Assembly: GCA_000149265.1 (NCBI GenBank)
Contig: CH003444.1
Span: 709,194-773,193, forward strand
Length of the DNA: 64,000 bases
Source of the DNA: Ciona savignyi
Lineage: Eukaryota > Chordata > Ascidiacea > Phlebobranchia > Cionidae
Direction of reading: 5' to 3'
In this document: positions 49,344 through 59,944 of the stretch, piece after piece
Layout: the number at the start of each line of letters is the position of its first letter
Numbering within the stretch: position 1 is the stretch's first letter
Notes under the pieces: generated by a model
What the model was told of the DNA's origin: nothing
What the model saw: the letters and a program-made list of their open reading frames with translations, nothing else
Databases searched by the model: none
Position numbers and translations under genes: made by a program

Positions 49344-49842
49344 AGGTACCCTGTTTTTATAAACACATAGCATACACATTTTGTTTTACAAACAGTAGTG
49401 GATAAACACGTGGTTAACACTCTCGAGTGTGTCTTTAGATTTACCGAAGACTTTTGTGTTATTTTAAGTCCACTTCATACCTCATTTACAGTCCATTGCA
49501 TACCTCATTTACATACTTCATTTGGGTCCATTGCATAGCTCATTTACACTTATGTGAAGCCAACATACTTTCTGTCATATTCGGTCTTCTGTTCTACCCA
49601 CGCGAAGGGATTCAATTTTGATAAATGCTATAAGCTGTTAATAACATTTTGTCAGTGGCAATTGTCACTAATTTATGATAACTCTACATCAAGTCAAGCA
49701 ATGTTTCGGGTCAAAGGTCATAAGTTTCACGTGCCACTGTTTTGTTTACATTTGTTTTTTTTAACGGCGTTTGTCAACGTCTGTAGATATTCCCATAACA
49801 ATATAAATGTCTTCAAATTGTGCAAAACTTAGTCAACTAAGA

Positions 49843-52800
49843 ATGAATACAGCACGATTTCACCACTTTTATCAAGGTAATAGACTTATTTCTAAATAAT
49901 TGAAATCGTTTATGCTGTCCAATTGCCTATATACTATAGGCAAGTGCTAATCCACAGATATTTATTTTGTAAGCTGAAAAAGATTCCCCCGGCAATTTCA
50001 TCTGTGTTTTCCTCTATTTATTAACTTTAAAGTGTATTGGCAATTCTCCACAAGTCACAATTAAAATTCTGTCATGTGTGTACACATTATTTGTTAACTT
50101 AATATTCACGTGCAGGCAGAACAAAAGCTGTTACTCGCTCAATAACTCAGCCAAAGCTGCAGCACTTGCTGGATCATCACTTAACACCACATACTACTAC
50201 TAATCGATTGTTGTCATTCAATGGTTGGTCAAAACATTCCACAAACACAATCACCAAAGTTGTATCAGAGGCCGAACGGATCGTTGGATTTCCAACATCT
50301 TTCCTTAATCTACGAGCTCTCTTGAGCGAGGAATTGAGTGCTGTTGCCCTGCACTTACGGAAGCTCGTCCGAACCAAGCATCCCTTGCTGAAAACCGCCA
50401 GGTTTGTCAACAGATTATGTTTGTAATCATTTTCTGACACCATAATTTAGTAGTGCAATCGGCTGCAAAGAATATAAGATCCAAAGTAATCAAAGCAAAA
50501 AAGGGAGGGTTGCAATCCGGAAGGAAAATTTATACACTTCTAGTGATGAAAATGAGACTAGTTTAGTTTTTTTAACAAGGCTATGGTTATACTGTTCCCA
50601 TATTAATGGGCATATATAATATATCTCTCTTATATTCCTCTAGCAAAATTTCAAATCTTTATTAACAGAGGTATTTTATTTGATTCGAAACACAATGTAC
50701 AAACACGAGGATTGATTGTTCTGCTTTACTCCAAATCGATTGCTCACCATCAGACAGCTTCCATAAACTGCAATGATATTTATAGCAGGTAAGATGTGGA
50801 TAGACTTAGTGTTTCAATTAGTTTTTCTGTCTATGGTTTAAATTTTGTAACAATTGATAGGTCATGGTCTCATGGACCCAGATTTTTGCATGATGTTTTT
50901 AAATATATTTTTACGAATATTAGGTCTATTATCAAAAATTTTTATTATGATCATTGATGTTTTTCATCATACTAGCCGTGTTTTTTTTTCAATTTAAGTA
51001 CGACTAGACAGTGCATGAAGTAGTATCATAACTTTTTTGCTTAAAAATAATTGGCTGAAACAAAGTTACATCTCTTCGTATGGCAGAGCTATTGCAGTGT
51101 GTTATGTATGTTTTACATGTTCCTTCAATTTGGTAGAACCCATTAATCCACTGGGTTGAAGCAATGTCCGTTAAGTGCATTGCCCAAGGACTCAACTGAC
51201 TAGCTGAGTGACCCGTTTCGTACTATCAACCCCTCGGCGGAATGGCAACGCTCTAAACCACCAGACTAATTTGTCAGACTAATTGATATTAAACTAATTG
51301 ATTAAGATTTTTAAACCTCACAATATTTAATCTATATATAAATATGTGAGTTATATATAGAAAACTAATAAAAAAACTACCATCAGTATTTTTTTTTGCT
51401 ACCCCACCCAACCACACTTTCAGCCAACGGTCATTAGCAGAACTGACCGAACTCATTCACACCGCGTTTCTAGTCCACCGTGGTCTCATAGATGTCGATA
51501 TTCTTGTTAAAATTGATGAGAAGAATTTGAGATCGGAAATGGAGTTAGGAAACAAAATGGCAGTACTAAGTGGAGATTTTCTGCTAGCCAATGCTTGTGT
51601 TGCTTTATCGGAGCTCAAACATTCTAAGGTGAGAGGAGGGCCTCCGAAAAGATTTATAACTAAATCTAGTGTTGGTGGTAGAATATGTCCCCGACATTCA
51701 TTTGACGAGAAAGCACTTGTTGTGTGAAGTGTTCTAACATGGGCCAGTTGTAGTTGTTTAATTTAAAACTGATAGGAATCCAACATGTAACATTGTGGTG
51801 TAGATTGAAACAGACTTTATTTTGGTGGGTGGGCAAAAGAGAGTAAGTCCGTTAAATAAACACTGTTAGTTTGCTTTAATAACCGCACCTAGTTTATGCA
51901 CTATGATCTATATGTCAGGTCGTAGAAATGATGTCATCAGCGATCGAAGACTTATCTCATGGATTTTTTGTTCTTCCTGAATCTGGGGATTCCCCTCACA
52001 TATCACTGGACGATCTCCCAACATCCCGGGTACAATGGGAGGACCTTATCTTCCTTGCACAGGGAAGTCTCGTGGCTAATGTGAGAAAGCATTGATTTCC
52101 ATAGTACTAGTACGCATATTTTCTCTTCAAATATTTTTGCAATGTAGAAGTTGTCTTTTTATATCATAATGTATGGATTTATATGCAAGTCTGAACAAAA
52201 ACAAAAAATATGCTAATATAATGCTCTTTAACATCATATGTGCAAAGCCCCTGTTCAACTTTTTATGGCAAAGAATCGGGCTTGACTTTCATTCATATCT
52301 TTTCTTTTTAATATTTCAGGCGTGTGCAGCTGCTGTAGAACTTGCCAATCAAACTACAAAATTTGGAAAATCAGCCTTAAATTTTGGAAAACACTTTATG
52401 CTGGCCCAACAGGTAAACGTGACATTGTTACACTTACATTCTGGAGTTATATAATCTGACTGTATTTCCTATTGAAATCTTTGTTAATAGTTTTATCTAG
52501 GGCTGCGAATTAACGGTTAATTTAAAAAACGGTGATGTAACAAAATTCGGTTAACCGTTAACCGATTTTCTTTAGGCTACTGTCAAATCGGCCCCGTTTT
52601 TGGCAAAGAAAGTTATAGGTCGGGTAGCCGTTCGTCAATACATAGCGTTCGCCGAGTAAACAAACCGCAGATCGTGGCGGCGTTGCCTTTTGTCTTGCCG
52701 CGCTGATTACTGATAAGAAAATTGGCGCGAATCCAAGATCTCGTGTATTTACCGCGATTGTTATTATTCTTATCGGTGGTTCAAACTATTTTAATGGAAC

Positions 52801-55360
52801 AAAAATGAACAAACAAACTTGATTTGCTACGGCTAAAACAAGGAATTGCTCAGAAAGTATATTAACAATGACGTGTATATCCCGTTTGAATAATTACGGA
52901 GAAATGCGTAATTACGTAATTTCGATTTGACGTCCATAACGCAATTCCGATGTCCGTATTTACGTAACTGAACATAATTTCCTAATTATGCCCAGCTCTA
53001 TGCATAGCATTAAAGCAAACTACAGTTGTCAGCAGGGCCCGATAAAAATTCTGGCCGTACTGGAACCGATCTTTTTGACTAAGAATCGTACCGTGACAAA
53101 ATCCACAATAAAAACTAGCCCTGCCATATTCCCACGTGTGTAGGATTGTTAATTTAACTTTGCGCGGCTTAAAAGTCGGATACGACGCACTAACGGTGAC
53201 ATTAAAATTAATTAGACCGAACCGTGTCTTTTCGATATCGAGTGCGGCGGTGTAATAAACTATAAATAGATTATTCGGCGTTTTTGGACCACCTCGCTTA
53301 CCACTGAGTAATACCTAAATGTGTTAATCCTAAATTATAATTATTAGAAAGTGTCAGATTTCGAATAACGATTGTATTTGGAAGTTAAAACGTAAGTATA
53401 TAGGCTAAAATACAATGAAACGAAAAAACGGTAAACTTCAAGAAAGCAATGAATACGGAACTTGCAGTCCCAACATGCAGAAACAACAGCAATCGATTAG
53501 TTTTCGAACAAAGATAGGCGTTTATTCGCAGCATTCTGTACTCTTTCAACTACAGTTGAAGTGTGAAATTTGTGGTCGTTCGTTACGAAATGCCTGTCCC
53601 GGTCTTGCGTAAACAAAACGATAGCTAGTCTAGGTTATATTATAACAATGAATAATGATGCATTGTTACAATAATTGTTTATTACGTCTGCGAAATGCCG
53701 AAATCATAGGGTCAACAACCTCAGTTGAGGTAATATTACGATTAGTTTGTTGTGTGGTTTATCACTAGGGCTGTGGATTGGTTAACGGTCAGTTAACCGT
53801 CAATAAAATCGGTAAATGAACCGATTACAGCTCGACTGTGTTCGTTTGTCACGCCTACAACAGCGCATGATAACAATAAAAGTTATATGGTGGTTGTTCC
53901 TTTTTAAAGACCGCGCATTTGACTTGCAGTAGGCCTAATTAATGGTACTAGTAACATTCGAGACCTCGAGATCGTATCACTTGGTATGATTTTGTAGGTC
54001 TTGGCGTTGCTAACCGCAGCGCCGCTTTTCTAATGATTCGTCGAGGTGTTTATTGCTTTGATCGGGGGTTTGACCTAGGGTTACGTTGACCTAGATTTAT
54101 TACAGGACCACTGACGCACTTCCGCGGACGTTTTTCCCATGTTCTTCCCATTGCTAAGTACTAGCGAGAGAGAGAACACTAGGCTAAACATCGGTTAACC
54201 GTTTTTTTATCTTTGATCGGTTAACCGTTATAAGAATCTAGGCTCTTGCACAACCCTATTTATCGCAGGTCGCGCACAAGTTCATCGGCGTAATCCGCGT
54301 AAAAATAAATGAAAACTTAGCGTTTTTTTTTTGGCGGATCAAAGCCGTACCGTGGACCTATCGGCCGTACGGGAACCGCGTTCCCGGATTCCCGACTTTA
54401 TCGGCCCCTGGTTGTCAGACAGCTATTTCACGTCAGAAAAGCGTGAGTCGTAGCAATTAACGAACGGATAAAAATAAAAATTGTTAAAAAAAGGTTAAAC
54501 GGTTAAAATTTGACGTGACGGTTAACCATAAAAACCACGGTTAACCGTTAATTTTTCGCACCCGTAGTTTTATCCTATTAATTGTTAATAAACAGTTTTG
54601 TATTTTTATCTTTTTTGTAAAAAAAAAATCATTTTCACATATTTTTCTGCAGGCAAGGCTGGACATCGAAAGATTATGTCACAGAAATATTGAAAACAAC
54701 AACGGTCATTTCAACCATTCTTGCTCAGAGATTTGCTCTCTACCCGTTGTGTTATTGGCTCAACTTTATGGCGGATCCAATTGGCTGAACAGCTTTATTA
54801 AAACTGATGACATCACAAACACAAAGATAGTTATGAAAGACGAGGTTTTGTTTCTTTTTTTACACATTTTTAAATAACTAAGTATGTTAATGAAACATGA
54901 TATTCGGCTGAAGAAATCAAGGTTAACCCTTTAAATGGTTCAGTGCACCATTCTTGATACTATCGAAGGAATAAAGTAAGATTTAATGTTTGCTTGTATG
55001 TAGATCCCTTTTTAATAACGGTTTCATATTAAATAAAACCTGTAGAGATGCAGGAATAAAAATGGGATTCAATGATACAGCTACTGTAAATAATAAATAA
55101 CTAAACATCACAGAGTAATCTACAAATGAGCATTAGAATTTATTTTTACCATTCACATTAATTCTGTCTTTAAATTTGTTAATGATGCTATTTTATTACA
55201 GCTGCAGTCCATTGTGAGTCAGCATCCTTCAGTTTTGGAGGAGTCTGAGGAAATCTGCAGACGTCATCATGACTTAGCACTATCCATGCTTAATCTGTTA
55301 CCACCTGGGGAGCCCACTGAATCGCTTAAATTATTAACAAAAGCAGTTTCTGGGTCTTGA
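49843..55360 (+). CDS. PDSS2: Decaprenyl-diphosphate synthase subunit 2, 416 aa
   Basis: Non-catalytic partner of PDSS1 in the mitochondrial enzyme that builds the ubiquinone side chain. Exons: 49843-49876, 50116-50401, 50669-50788, 51424-51628, 51919-52080, 52320-52412, 54653-54844, 55202-55360 (TGA). All phases agree. Recognisable are [36 protein letters not shown] and [14 protein letters not shown]. The place of the first Asp-rich motif reads [11 protein letters not shown] rather than DDxxD, and the second motif is absent, as in other PDSS2 proteins. Length is close to human PDSS2 (about 399). The Arg/Thr-rich N-terminus may be a mitochondrial presequence. The intron 52413-54652 carries three nested hAT insertions. 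COQ3 follows 492 bases downstream on the same strand. Confidence 0.93.
51076..51290 (-). repeat. SINE-like repeat copy in a PDSS2 intron
   Basis: GCTATTGCAGTGTGTTATG, GAACCCATTAATCCACTGGG and GCAATGTCCGTTAAGTGCAT are near-consensus. The tRNA-like end is partly present (ACCACCAGACTAATTTG). Confidence 0.65.
53033..54410. mobile_element. Middle hAT element, inserted in the outer one
   Basis: Ends are CAGGGCCCGATAAA and, on the minus strand, CAGGGGCCGATAAA. Flanking GTTGTCAG is exact at 53025-53032 and 54411-54418. A 65-codon open frame at 53415-53612 contains a C..C pair but is not recognisable as a transposase. The element is itself interrupted by the one at 53766-54258. Confidence 0.9.
53766..54258. 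mobile_element. Inner hAT element, 493 bp
   Basis: Left end TAGGGCTGTGGATTGGTTAA; right end on the minus strand TAGGGTTGTGCAAGAGCC. Flanks TTTATCAC (53758-53765) and TTTATCGC (54259-54266) match at 7 of 8. Its termini share the TAGGGCTG and GGTTAACCG motifs with the outer element, so the two are likely one family. Confidence 0.85.
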
Positions 55361-55852
55361 TGATGTTACTTAAATTTGTCAATTGTATAGTAAATTTTGT
55401 TCGCTTTAAAATTCCCTTTGCCAAGTTGTATATTGAGCAACAGGCCAACAGCATGAACAGCCCACATAATTTTTTTTATAATATTTAAGTTGTAAAATAT
55501 AAATTGTATAAAATAGAATTTGTCCTTTCATTTTATCTCTTGTTAATGGCTCTGAGTACAAATCTGACTTGGGTCACTGTGTATGGTCCTACACCTGGGT
55601 AAGCCACAACAAGACACTTGCTCTAACCCATTAATTACCAAGACAAATTAAAACTATTTTCTGAATACTCAACCAGCCATATCTACAACAACTTACAACA
55701 TCTCAAAAATAAAATATATTTTTAATGCATAAATAAGTTAGATGCCCAAATTTATATACCTTGCTTCGTATTGATTTCAGTGTATTTCATTCTTTGTATC
55801 CAGTATCCATTTGCCTAAAATGTTTTATTTCTAGAAAAGTTAGAGTTGGATA
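55361..55852 (+). other. PDSS2-COQ3 intergenic spacer
   Basis: 492 bases. An AATAAA at 55708-55713 is a possible PDSS2 poly(A) signal. About 120 bases later comes the acceptor-like TGTTTTATTTCTAG (55821-55834), 18 bases ahead of the COQ3 ATG. No other feature is visible. Confidence 0.6.
55821..55834 (+). promoter_or_regulatory. Candidate trans-splice acceptor of COQ3
   Basis: TGTTTTATTTCTAG is a pyrimidine-rich 3' splice site with only 18 bases to the ATG at 55853. I found no convincing upstream exon, so a spliced leader may be added here. Confidence 0.5.
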
Positions 55853-58800
55853 ATGATGAGTTTAAATTGTCGCTCCTGTGGGCGCCTTCTAACCAGATGG
55901 TGGATGTTATTAAAATCACAACCAGCGAGAGATGTTCATTGTTTTCGAAAAAAAACTCCCAAAGCCATAGAAAATGTGATTTTTAGAACCTGTGATTCCA
56001 AACAAAGAATCCGTTTTATGACATCACAGCCCGAAAGTGAAAAATTTTCAAGATTAGCAAGAAAGTGAGTTGGTATTATTATCACAAGTTTGTTTTATTA
56101 TTGTTGATACAGTACCGTAAGTTAAGACTATTAAATGAGTTTCTTGCTGAGTTATTGTCAGTTTATCGGACTGTAAAATGAGCACTTAACATTAGTTGCC
56201 ATTTTAACCCACTTCACACAGTTGGTGGGATGAAGATGGTGAGATGAAAGCTCTGCACAGCATGAACGAACTTCGGGTGCCATTTATAAGGGATGCCTTG
56301 ATATCGCTGGAAATAGCTGTTCCAAATACGTCGAAACCGCTACAAGGAGTAAAAGTTGAGTTTGAAATATCACTGTGTCTTTATTTTCTGTAGTCGTTCT
56401 ATTATCAAATGTTGCGTTTGGAACCAGTTAACTTGGCACCTGCCATTACTACATCAAACAGGAATTTAAGCTAAGATAGCATTGGAAGTACTATTATTAT
56501 CTGCCTAAGTTTCGTTCTTATTACGTATTCTATTATCTGCCTAAGTTTCGTTCTTATTACGGGCTCGTCAATAAGCCGTTTTTTATATTAAGCAGTATAT
56601 AAATCGGTAATAGTAAACAGTAAGCACAAAGAAATAATAGACAAACATGATTTGGTTGTATTTTTTATTAGTTATTAAAATGTTTTATATTATCTGTCCA
56701 TTCACTGAGTGTATATAAATGTATTTCTATCTCCAACGTATGTTACTCCACAGATTCTAGAGGTGGGATGTGGTGCTGGGGTTTTATGTGAGCCACTGGC
56801 ACGACTTGGAGCATCAGTACTGGGTATAGACACCTCCGATGGAGCCTTGGCAGCTGCCAAGATGCACAGGTGAAACTCATTTGGCACTAGTTTTTGCACC
56901 ACCGCATTTCCAACATTTAAACTGCACTTAAATAATGGTTTATTTCATTTTGTCTTTGTTTTTATAATCTACTGAGTAGTCTTTTTCGTGTATTGGTTTG
57001 GGTTCAGTGTATTATTAATACACTATTTCAGCAGTGTTCTGTCATCTTTATTTAGAATTCCTATTTGATTTCACTAAAATGTTTGATATAAGAATTAACA
57101 ATTTTTAAGTGCCCAGTTTGAAACTTGAATCCAGGACCTTTTAAGTCTACCAGAATTAAACCCAATTTTCCATACAATTGATCCATAGAGGCGATAAAGC
57201 AGATTTATCCGAGCTTCAGTACATTGATGCCACATTGGAAGATATTGTGGGAGCCGGTACATTACGATTTGATGTAGTGGTCGCTTCAGAAGTTGTGGAA
57301 CATGTTGATAATAAAGCTGAATTTGTTACTCAATGCTGTGATGTGCTGAAGGTAACAGTTATTTAGTTCCTTTTCATTTAGTTAAGATTCATACTCCTGC
57401 TGCAAAACTAGAATGTGCCTGGTTCATCCTCAATTCACTCCAAAATTAAAGCTGTGCAGTGAAGATGTGTAGATTGCTATTCTTTTTCTATCGATTTCGA
57501 TTTTCTATATACGTGTAAAGGATATACCAAACATTTTATTTTTTATATTAGTTTAAAGCAATATAGAAACATCTCCTAGAAACACCAATGAAACTCATCA
57601 GAGCTTTGGTAAATAAAATAACTTAGCACCATGGTGCTACATACGGATACAATGAAAATTACTCATTTGTATCGCTTTATTAAGCGACCTGTTTGCGCAT
57701 GCTACACATATGATTTAAAATGGCTTAAAAGCCCACAAAGCATAAAGTCACCGCATAGGCTGCTGAGATAAAAACGGTGATATAAGTGACAGTATAACTG
57801 TTTGTCAAAACCATTGGTTTGCAATCTGAAAAACTATAAGGCAATTATTCATACATAAAAGTGGTATTTTGAGAAGAAGTATTGCTTTTATTAATCAATG
57901 TTGCACTTTGTAATTCGCCGGGTTTTAAGATATAAAGGTATAAACTTTTATAATGGTTTTTAAGATATAATGGTTTAAACTGACATAAAAGTACATTAAG
58001 GTTTTTATAATAGCATTTGTTATTCCACCCTGACAACCCAGATTACACTATTTTTCAAGTGAAATAAACTTATGTACGTACTTATCATGCCACATACAAA
58101 CACAGTATATCCCTATGTGGCAATGTGCAAAAATGTTGTAAAATGTGGTCATTAATAATTTCTGGATTCAATACAAATTTGTTTTCTTCCACAATGTTTG
58201 GATTCGGACCGAATATTGAAAAAAATTGGACTTTTACTTTATTCTCACCAAGATGCATTGGAGGATGGATTAGTACAGCATTATCTTATAATTGATGCAA
58301 TTCTTAAGATGCCCATGTATTACGAGAACCCAGTGGTTTAATATGTTGAACAAAAATTTTTAGCAAGGCCTTAATTGTATTTAACACACTGCAACAACCT
58401 CGGTAACCGTTCAGAAATTTTATTATTCACAATGTAATAACATCACCTGCATTGTCCCACCCAAGGGAATATAAACTTTCTTAGTTTGACCCACAGTATA
58501 ACAAACTTTTTATTTATTCAGCCAAATGGATCTCTATTCCTAAGCACGATCAATAGGACCCAGATGTCATACTTTCTAGCGATAATGATGGCCGAGAAGG
58601 TATTGGGTGTTGTACCTGATGGAACACATGATTGGAGGTCGTTTGTGACACATTCGGAGGTCAAATCATATCTAGATCAAGGTACTTGTGATTGCATTTA
58701 TAGCTGTATCTACCTATCCATATACTGTTTAAGTCATATATTATAACTACATATATATTCATATTTATAAAGGATAGAATAGATTATTTATTTTTATTCC

Positions 58801-59257
58801 CTAAATGGGAAAAAATGTGCTAAGTGCTTTGCCCAAGGACACAACCAATTATCTAGCAACCAGTTTCGAACCTGAAAGGCGACGTACAAACCTACCAACC
58901 TAATTGGTCAGACAAATATATAAGTATACACTATGTTATCTTTTGTATTATCTATATTTATACACTGTATTATCTATATACTGTAATGTGTAAATACTGC
59001 AATATCTATATCTTTACACTGTAGCAATAGTAACCATGTATGTAAGTTGAGTGAATCTGCCACATTTGGAACAAACATAGCGGATTCCTCATAAAATCAA
59101 GCAATATCGCACAGGAAATGCTCAAATTCAACGATTGGAAGGAATGGCTTACAATCCAGTGTTAAACAAATGGACTTGGTGCAAAAACACAGACGTTAAT
59201 TACATCTTGCATGCATATAAAATCGATGACACCTCTGCTAATAACACCGAATGTTAA
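55853..59257 (+). CDS. COQ3: Ubiquinone biosynthesis O-methyltransferase, mitochondrial, 308 aa
   Basis: SAM-dependent O-methyltransferase that methylates ring hydroxyls during coenzyme Q synthesis, on the matrix side of the inner membrane. Exons: 55853-56064, 56222-56354, 56754-56869, 57189-57351, 58522-58681, 59115-59257 (TAA). All phases agree. SRLARNWWDEDGEMKALH opens the domain. The SAM-binding motif I is ILEVGCGAGVLCEPL, followed by GASVLGID. VVASEVVEHVDN and LKPNGSLFLSTINRTQMSY are further family signatures. The end reads GMAYNPVLNKWTWCKNTDVN. The basic N-terminus (CRSCGRLLTRWWMLL) suits a mitochondrial presequence. The protein is shorter than human COQ3 (about 369), mainly at the N-terminus. 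Two ATGs are adjacent at the start; the first is used here. Confidence 0.94.
56496..56561. repeat. Local tandem duplication in a COQ3 intron
   Basis: ATTATCTGCCTAAGTTTCGT plus the following ten bases recur exactly with a 36-base offset. Confidence 0.85.
58776..58925 (-). repeat. Internally deleted SINE-like repeat copy
   Basis: GGATAGAATAGATTATTTAT with TCCCTAAATGGG is followed directly by TAAGTGCTTTGCCCAAGGAC, then GTTTCGAACCTGAAAGGCG, a good B box on the minus strand. The central core is missing. Confidence 0.6.
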
Positions 59258-59272
59258 AACTATTTCCAAAAC

Positions 59273-59278
59273 AATAAA
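59273..59278 (+). terminator. Poly(A) signal of COQ3
   Basis: AATAAA 16 bases after the stop codon at 59257. Confidence 0.7.
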
Positions 59279-59309
59279 ATTTGATTTTTCTTTAAATTTT
59301 TTTTCTCTG

Positions 59310-59460
59310 ATGGCCACTCCGTTAATGTTTGGTTATCAGAGGTAATGCAGTGTGTTGCATGTTCTTAAGATATTTGTTTACACTATGTAAAACCCATGAA
59401 TCTAATGGGTTCAGGTGATGTCTGCTAAGTGCCTTGCCCATAGATATTATTTGTAAAAGG
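59310..59460 (-). repeat. SINE-like repeat copy
   Basis: GTAATGCAGTGTGTTGCATG, AAACCCATGAATCTAATGGG and CTAAGTGCCTTGCCCA are family words in order. Confidence 0.6.
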
Positions 59461-59920
59461 AAAGTTGTGCAGTTTTTATTATGTTTGGTATGAAATATGC
59501 TCCATGTATATTTTGTGCAATGTAGGCTGAATATTATGTGTATATTATATTCATTGCATCTTATGTGCAGTTGCAACAACAGGCACTAGTTAGTGCACAC
59601 TGGAAGTATCTGTGTTAAATCTGATGACATGAACCGTGTAATTTTACAAATCTTGAAGTATCCAGGGTTTTCTGATATCAATCAAAAACCAACTAACTGT
59701 CTACACCACATAATAGGTGTTCAACTGTTTAGCACTCAGTATGTGGTATCCTCATATCAGTAACTAAGTTATTTATATTTCAACCATGCAAATTGCACAG
59801 ATGTGGGATTAATGTTGCTTGCAATGCTGTCATTTGTACCAATTGCAAAAGATACTTAAAACCTGATTAACCTATTTACCGAAGCCTTGTTATTTTTGCC
59901 ATTTAGATGAATAGATCTTT

Positions 59921-59936
59921 TACTGTTTTAATTCAG
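59921..59936 (+). promoter_or_regulatory. Candidate trans-splice acceptor of TMEM94
   Basis: TACTGTTTTAATTCAG ends eight bases before ATG 59945. An in-frame TGA between them shows that the frame cannot extend upstream, so this is either a trans-splice site or the end of a 5' UTR intron. Confidence 0.5.
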
Positions 59937-59944
59937 TTTGAAAT

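Larger units (their letters stand above)
47251..49842 (+). other. Intergenic region, lectin receptor to PDSS2
   Basis: 2.6 kb. It includes the short 3' UTR of the receptor, a 37-bp near-perfect inverted repeat at 49307-49343, and a roughly duplicated stretch TCCATTGCATA..CTCATTTACA at 49478-49548. The word GCAGAAACAAA recurs near 48003, 48808 and 49299. No coding exon was supported. Confidence 0.5.
52498..54566. mobile_element. Outer hAT element in a PDSS2 intron (hosts two others)
   Basis: Left end TAGGGCTGCGAATTAACGG; right end on the minus strand TACGGGTGCGAAAAATTAACGG. The target duplication is perfect: GTTTTATC at 52490-52497 and 54567-54574. Terminal regions contain repeated GGTTAACCGTTAA motifs. 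No intact transposase was seen. Of the 2069 bp, 1378 belong to a later insertion. Confidence 0.9.
59258..59944 (+). other. COQ3-TMEM94 intergenic region
   Basis: Contains a SINE-like copy (59310-59460) and, at its end, an acceptor-like TACTGTTTTAATTCAG (59921-59936) eight bases before the TMEM94 ATG. Confidence 0.6.

Noticed and set aside
53415-53612. 65-codon frame inside the middle hAT element, considered as a transposase fragment.
   Set aside because: It has a C..C pair but no hAT dimerisation or catalytic motif I can recognise. It is kept only as part of the mobile element.
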